Source of the DNA: Bacilli bacterium
Lineage (GTDB): Bacteria; Bacillota_I; Bacilli_A; RF39; UBA660
DNA: 9,672 nt
Direction: 5' to 3'
NCBI GenBank assembly: GCA_022793555.1
Contig: JAAWDB010000033.1
Location: 1-9,672, forward strand
Positions 6,564-9,672 of the stretch are shown piece after piece. Within the stretch, counting starts at the first letter, position 1; every line of letters begins with the position of its first letter. Position numbers and translations under genes: made by a program. The notes under the pieces are model-generated. The model was not told the DNA's origin, did not search any database, and saw nothing but the letters and a program-made list of their open reading frames with translations.

Positions 6564-6947
6564 ATGAATAATCAATTAATACTTAAAAAATGTCAAAACT
6601 GTGGAGCAATAATCAAAGAATTGAAAGCCTGTACTTGCAGTGATTGCGGAATAAAATGTTGCCAAGAAGTTATGACGACATTAATGCCAAATAAAGCGGA
6701 TGCTGCTTATGAAAAACATATTCCAACAATTGAAATTTCAGGTGAGTATATAAATGTTTCTGTAAATCACGTTATGGATGAAGATCACTATATTGAGTGG
6801 ATTGCAATGATAACAAATAATGAAGAACATTTTATTTACTTTAAACCAGGTGATGTTGCCAAAACAACGTTTAAATATGTTCCAAACGCTAAAATATATG
6901 CTTTCTGTAACAAACACGATTTATGGGAAAAGACAGTAGAAGAATAA
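6564..6947 (+). CDS. Desulfoferrodoxin-type superoxide reductase (SOR)
   Basis: This 127-residue cytoplasmic protein is predicted to reduce superoxide to hydrogen peroxide without making oxygen, using electrons from rubredoxin-like donors in the known family. The neelaredoxin domain has the full iron centre II ligand set: H52 (in EKHIP), H69 and H75 (in NHVMDEDHYIEW), C115 and H118 (in CNKHDLW). The family's E-K pair is at 50-51. The N-terminal domain has C10-x2-C13 and C32-C33, the spacing of a desulforedoxin rubredoxin-like iron site, plus three extra cysteines in CTCSDC (23-28). ATG 6564 follows AAGG (6552-6555) by 8 nt. The frame is open upstream to 6504, but that stretch is promoter. It is the first gene after a strong promoter with an inverted repeat in it. 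Confidence 0.95.
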   Translation: MNNQLILKKCQNCGAIIKELKACTCSDCGIKCCQEVMTTLMPNKADAAYEKHIPTIEISGEYINVSVNHVMDEDHYIEWIAMITNNEEHFIYFKPGDVAKTTFKYVPNAKIYAFCNKHDLWEKTVEE

Positions 6948-6973
6948 ACAAAATGAATTAAAAAAATCGAAAT

Positions 6974-7003
6974 TTGAATTAATATTGATGTTTAAAATAT
7001 TAT
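6974..7003 (+). promoter_or_regulatory. Weak candidate promoter for the yoaP-like gene
   Basis: TTGAAT (6974-6979) and TATTAT (6998-7003) are 18 nt apart in the 78-nt gap after the SOR gene. No terminator is visible in that gap, so read-through from the SOR promoter is equally possible. Confidence 0.35.
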
Positions 7004-7025
7004 AAAGATTAAGGAGTATCTAAAT

Positions 7026-7772
7026 TTGAACGAATACATTAATTTAACAAAAGAAAATATCGAAAAAGAACACATTTGTTGTGCTATTGGCGATAAAAAA
7101 CACCAAAATGGTGTCGAAAGTAAAAAGGAATGGATCAAAAACAAATTAGAAGATGGTCATGTCTTTCGCAAATTAAATGCTCGCGGGAAAACTTTTATTG
7201 AATATGAACCAATTGAAAATGCTTGGGTTCCAATTGAGGGCAAGAATTATGAATACATCTATTGTTTATGGGTTGCAGGTAGTTTTAAAGGGAAGGGTAT
7301 TGCAAGAGAATTATTAGAATATGCCATTACGGATGCCAAAGAAAAAGGAATGAGTGGCATTTGCACCTTAACTTCCAAAAAGAAAAAGCCGTTTTTAAGC
7401 GAAAAGAAATTTTTTGAACACTATGGATTTGAAGTGGTAGATGAAATCGGGGATTATGAATTATTATCGCTTTCCTTTGATCATAAAGAAAATCCAAAGT
7501 TTTGTGATACTGCTCGTCTTATGAAAATCGCTAATCAAGAGTTTACTATTTACTATAGTCCTGAATGTCCTTACGTCGAATATGAAATCAAGGAATTGAC
7601 AACATATGCCCAAACAAAACATCTTAAAATTAATTTTATCAAAATTGATTCCTTAGAAAAGGCCAAAAAAGCTCCTTGTATATTCAATAACTGGGCGAAT
7701 TTCTATAAAGGAGAATTTATCTCCAATACTATTTTAAATGCCAATGCTTTAGAAAAATTGTTAAAAGATTGA
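7026..7772 (+). CDS. yoaP: YoaP-type protein: GNAT domain with thioredoxin-like C-terminal domain
   Basis: 248 residues, about the length of Bacillus YoaP. The N-terminal part (to about 155) is a GNAT fold: EHICCAIGDKK (15-25), GKTFIEY (54-60), AWVPIEG (66-72) and the acetyl-CoA loop FKGKGIA (87-93) followed by a helix, then KKPFLSEKKFFEHYGFE. The C-terminal part (about 172-248) looks like a YoaP domain with thioredoxin-like pattern: FTIYYSPECPYVEYEI (173-188), AKKAPCIFNN (213-222) and FYKGEFISN (226-234). The site has C181-P-Y rather than C-x-x-C. Acetyl-CoA use is implied; the substrate is unknown. TTG 7026 is the start, with AAGGAG (7011-7016) 9 nt upstream. The gene follows SOR on the same strand, so a redox-linked role is possible but not shown. 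Confidence 0.85.
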   Translation: MNEYINLTKENIEKEHICCAIGDKKHQNGVESKKEWIKNKLEDGHVFRKLNARGKTFIEYEPIENAWVPIEGKNYEYIYCLWVAGSFKGKGIARELLEYAITDAKEKGMSGICTLTSKKKKPFLSEKKFFEHYGFEVVDEIGDYELLSLSFDHKENPKFCDTARLMKIANQEFTIYYSPECPYVEYEIKELTTYAQTKHLKINFIKIDSLEKAKKAPCIFNNWANFYKGEFISNTILNANALEKLLKD

Positions 7773-7810
7773 CAAGCATTTTGAATAATCTTTCAAAAGA
7801 CAAATGAGAC

Positions 7811-7839
7811 TTCCAAGAAAGAAAAATTAATGATAAAAT
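7811..7839 (+). promoter_or_regulatory. Weak candidate promoter for the lipoprotein/MBOAT unit
   Basis: TTCCAA (7811-7816) and TAAAAT (7834-7839) are 17 nt apart, with TGA just before the -10 (extended -10). The leader would be only about 13 nt, so the call is weak. The 86-nt gap holds no terminator. Confidence 0.3.
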
Positions 7840-7858
7840 GAGTTATGGAGGAATATTT

Positions 7859-8323
7859 ATGAAAAAAGTAATTAGTATTGTAAGCATATTAATCCTATCA
7901 TTTTTATTAGTAGGATGTACAAAAGAAACAAGCAAAAATATTGAAGGATCCCTATCAGAAATCATGGATCGTCTTTACGAAGGTATTGATGAAAATGAAA
8001 TGCCCAGTCTTGCAGATAATTTAGAATTAACCGAAGACATATTTCCAAATTTTGCTTTTGCAGACAATGTAAAATACAAAGAGGCAATTGTTAGCGAACC
8101 TGTAATTGGATCAATTCCACATTCTGTTGTACTAATTCGTTTAGAAGATCAAAATGATGCTGAACAAGTAGTAAATAATATTAAAGCATTAGCGAATCCA
8201 CGAAAATGGGTTTGCACCGAAGCCGAAAATGTTTATGTATTATCAAAAGGCGATTTAGTTGTATTAATTATGTCAAATGAATTAGCACCAAAAATTAAAG
8301 CAAATTTTGAGAATTTAAAATAG
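7859..8323 (+). CDS. Small lipoprotein upstream of MBOAT gene (DUF4358-like)
   Basis: 154 residues. The signal peptide has KK at 2-3, a hydrophobic stretch (about 4-18) and lipobox LVGC (17-20), so C20 would be lipidated and the protein tethered outside the membrane. The mature domain has an acidic helix (SLSEIMDRLYEGIDENEMPSL), a hydrophobic PHSVVLIRLED segment, a long helix (NDAEQVVNNIKALANP) and a final GDLVVLIMSNELAPKIK. This order resembles the DUF4358-type lipoproteins found beside MBOAT acyltransferase genes, but I match it by pattern only. ATG 7859 is chosen because GGAGG (7847-7851) lies 7 nt upstream; ATG 7838 would add seven residues without its own ribosome site. The stop is 9 nt before the MBOAT start, so the two are probably cotranscribed and translationally close. 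The function is unknown. Confidence 0.8.
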   Translation: MKKVISIVSILILSFLLVGCTKETSKNIEGSLSEIMDRLYEGIDENEMPSLADNLELTEDIFPNFAFADNVKYKEAIVSEPVIGSIPHSVVLIRLEDQNDAEQVVNNIKALANPRKWVCTEAENVYVLSKGDLVVLIMSNELAPKIKANFENLK

Positions 8324-8332
8324 GGGAAGAAA

Positions 8333-9655
8333 ATGATTTTTTCAAGTATAAGTTTTCTTTCTCTTTTTTTGCCATCATTACTCATAGTATATTTTCTCTC
8401 ACCAAAAAAGTACCGAAACATCATTCTTTTATTATTTAGTTTATTTTTCTATTATATGGGTGAAAAAGAGTATGTACTATTACTTATCTTTTCTTGTGTC
8501 ATAAATTATTTTTTTGGTCGAATGATTCCTAACACAAAACCGAAGATAATTTTAATTTTTGGTATTATCTTTAATTTAGGATTATTATTTTATTTTAAAT
8601 ACACAAACTTCTTCTTAAATACCTTCACGACATTATTGGGTTTAAATTCGCATACCTTAAAAATAGTGTTGCCATTAGGAATAAGTTTCTTTACATTTCA
8701 AAACATAAGTTACTTGATTGATGTATATAGAAAAAGCGTAGAACCTCAAAAAAGTTTTATCAATTATGCAACGTATATAGCACTTTTTCCACAATTAATT
8801 GCAGGACCTATTGTTCGATATCAAGATATTGAAAAAGAGTTAAATTACCGAGAAGAAAGTTTTGTTTTATTCAGTGAAGGTGTAAAAAGATTTATCATCG
8901 GCCTTGGCAAAAAAGTTTTAATTGCGGATGCAATTTATCAAACTTATACCACTATTTTAGCTACAAACATGACAGCATTTTCTTATATTTTGGTTGGGGT
9001 ATGTTTTACCTTACAATTATATTATGATTTTTCAGGTTACTCAGACATGGCCATTGGTTTAGGTAAGATGTTTGGTTTTCATTTTAAAGAAAATTTTAAT
9101 TATCCTTTAACTGCTTCATCCATTACTGATTTTTGGAGAAGATGGCACATTTCCTTATCCAGTTTTTTGAAAGATTATGTCTACATTCCATTAGGTGGAA
9201 ACAAAAAAGGTATCAAAAGACAAATTTTAAACCTTTTCGTCGTATGGTTCTTAACTGGTTTATGGCATGGTGCCGACTGGAATTTTATTTTATGGGGAAT
9301 TTATTTTTTTGTTCTATTAACCTTAGAAAAATTTGTGCTTCAAAAACATTTAAAAAACCGTCTTATTTCGCATACATATACGTTTGTGCTCATTACAATT
9401 AGTTTTATCATTTTTAGTATCCCTAACTTAAACGAATTAAAAAACTTTTTTAAAGGATGTATCGGAATCAATGTTCCTTTATGGAATAAAGAATTTCTTT
9501 ATTATCTTCTTTTAAACATTCCTCTTTTACTCATTGCAATGATAGGAATTGGTCCTTGGCTAAAAAATAATATAAAAAAATTACAGAAAGGAAAGTGGAG
9601 AAAAAGATTTGAGTGGATCATAAATGAAAAAAGAATTCCATCCCATGTTTCTTAG
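8333..9655 (+). CDS. MBOAT family O-acyltransferase (AlgI/DltB-like), C-terminus altered
   Basis: A polytopic inner-membrane protein of 440 residues, predicted to move acyl groups onto an exported polymer or surface glycan. The MBOAT core is intact: GPIVRYQDI, YYDFSGYSDMAIGLG, DFWRRWHISLSSFLKDYVYIPLGG with H272, and LTGLWHGADWNFILWG with the conserved H312. Several hydrophobic segments flank these, from about residues 6-22 onward. The ribosome site AGGGGAAG (8322-8329) and the 9-nt gap after the lipoprotein suggest one operon. The end is unusual: related proteins usually finish with one more membrane helix and an N-P-F-x-Y-F-R-F-like tail, but here WLKNNIKKLQKGKWRKRFEW is followed by IINEKRIPSHVS and TAG. 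No hydrophobic stretch appears in any frame up to the window end. Truncation, a junction with unrelated DNA, or a real short version are all possible. The exact substrate is not determinable. Confidence 0.93.
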   Translation: MIFSSISFLSLFLPSLLIVYFLSPKKYRNIILLLFSLFFYYMGEKEYVLLLIFSCVINYFFGRMIPNTKPKIILIFGIIFNLGLLFYFKYTNFFLNTFTTLLGLNSHTLKIVLPLGISFFTFQNISYLIDVYRKSVEPQKSFINYATYIALFPQLIAGPIVRYQDIEKELNYREESFVLFSEGVKRFIIGLGKKVLIADAIYQTYTTILATNMTAFSYILVGVCFTLQLYYDFSGYSDMAIGLGKMFGFHFKENFNYPLTASSITDFWRRWHISLSSFLKDYVYIPLGGNKKGIKRQILNLFVVWFLTGLWHGADWNFILWGIYFFVLLTLEKFVLQKHLKNRLISHTYTFVLITISFIIFSIPNLNELKNFFKGCIGINVPLWNKEFLYYLLLNIPLLLIAMIGIGPWLKNNIKKLQKGKWRKRFEWIINEKRIPSHVS

Positions 9656-9672
9656 CCAGCAAGAAAGTTTGA
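9624..9672 (+). CDS. Possible start of the next gene, 3' partial
   Basis: ATG at 9624 opens a frame (MKKEFHPMFLSQQESL) that reaches the window end. It overlaps the MBOAT 3' end by 32 nt. GAGTGG at 9611-9616 lies 7 nt upstream as a weak ribosome site. MBOAT genes of this type are often followed by an SGNH or DHHW partner, but the 16 visible residues show no signal or membrane helix and identify nothing. Confidence 0.3.
   Translation, partial: MKKEFHPMFLSQQESL

Noticed and set aside
7769..7797. Perfect -35 TTGACA at 7769-7774 as a promoter
   Set aside because: No acceptable -10 appears 16 to 19 nt downstream (TTCAAA or TCAAAA at best), and it overlaps the stop of the yoaP-like gene.
7779..7798. 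Hairpin TTTTGAA/TTCAAAA as a terminator
   Set aside because: The stem is 7 bp, mostly A-T, and no T run follows it.
8233..8424. Minus-strand open frame across the lipoprotein-MBOAT junction
   Set aside because: It is opposite two supported genes and has no coding signature.
9133..9402. Second + frame inside the MBOAT gene
   Set aside because: It is an out-of-frame shadow of the most conserved MBOAT segment.
1..9672. Mycoplasma-type code with TGA as Trp
   Set aside because: TGA ends valS and the yoaP-like gene at family-consistent C-termini and all recognised Trp positions use TGG.
1..9672. tRNA or rRNA genes, CRISPR array, insertion sequence
   Set aside because: No cloverleaf, regularly spaced repeat, transposase frame or terminal inverted repeat was seen on reading through.

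Overview
The window is strongly AT-rich DNA from a low-GC Gram-positive bacterium. It reads in the standard bacterial code: TGA closes valS and the yoaP-like gene, and Trp is TGG, which argues against a Mycoplasma-type code. A valine T-box in front of valS, a lipoprotein, GTG and TTG starts with strong Shine-Dalgarno sites, and superoxide reductase in place of a visible superoxide dismutase all fit an anaerobic or microaerobic Bacillota lineage, perhaps a gut-dwelling Bacilli or Erysipelotrichia relative. The genus cannot be read from this sequence. All genes are on the + strand.

Left end (1-2259): two overlapping genes encode related, probably extracytoplasmic proteins made of a repeated module with weak WG-type (beta-repeat) character. 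The first gene runs in from outside the window. The second is a complete membrane-anchored copy.

Centre left (2246-5001): a promoter, a complete T-box leader (Stem I with a GUU valine specifier, Stem III, antiterminator, terminator) and valS, one regulatory unit for valyl-tRNA synthesis.

Centre (5007-6502): an orphan Imm-5-like putative immunity gene, a broken remnant of a TfoX C-terminal domain gene abutting its 3' end, then a GNAT-like gene closed by a clear intrinsic terminator.

Centre right (6504-7772): a strong promoter with a perfect inverted repeat (CATACA-AA-TGTATG) in its spacer drives a desulfoferrodoxin/superoxide reductase. A YoaP-type gene follows, a GNAT domain fused to a thioredoxin-like C-terminal domain.

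Right end (7811-9672): a small lipoprotein and an MBOAT O-acyltransferase are 9 bp apart and probably form the start of a cell-surface O-acylation operon. The MBOAT protein lacks the usual last membrane segment and ends in an unrelated tail. A possible next gene begins inside its 3' end and runs off the window.

The best leads are the modular two-cysteine surface proteins, the operator-like palindrome on the superoxide reductase promoter, the tfoX-like remnant fused to the end of the immunity gene, and the shortened MBOAT C-terminus. No complete, clearly new multi-gene system is visible.
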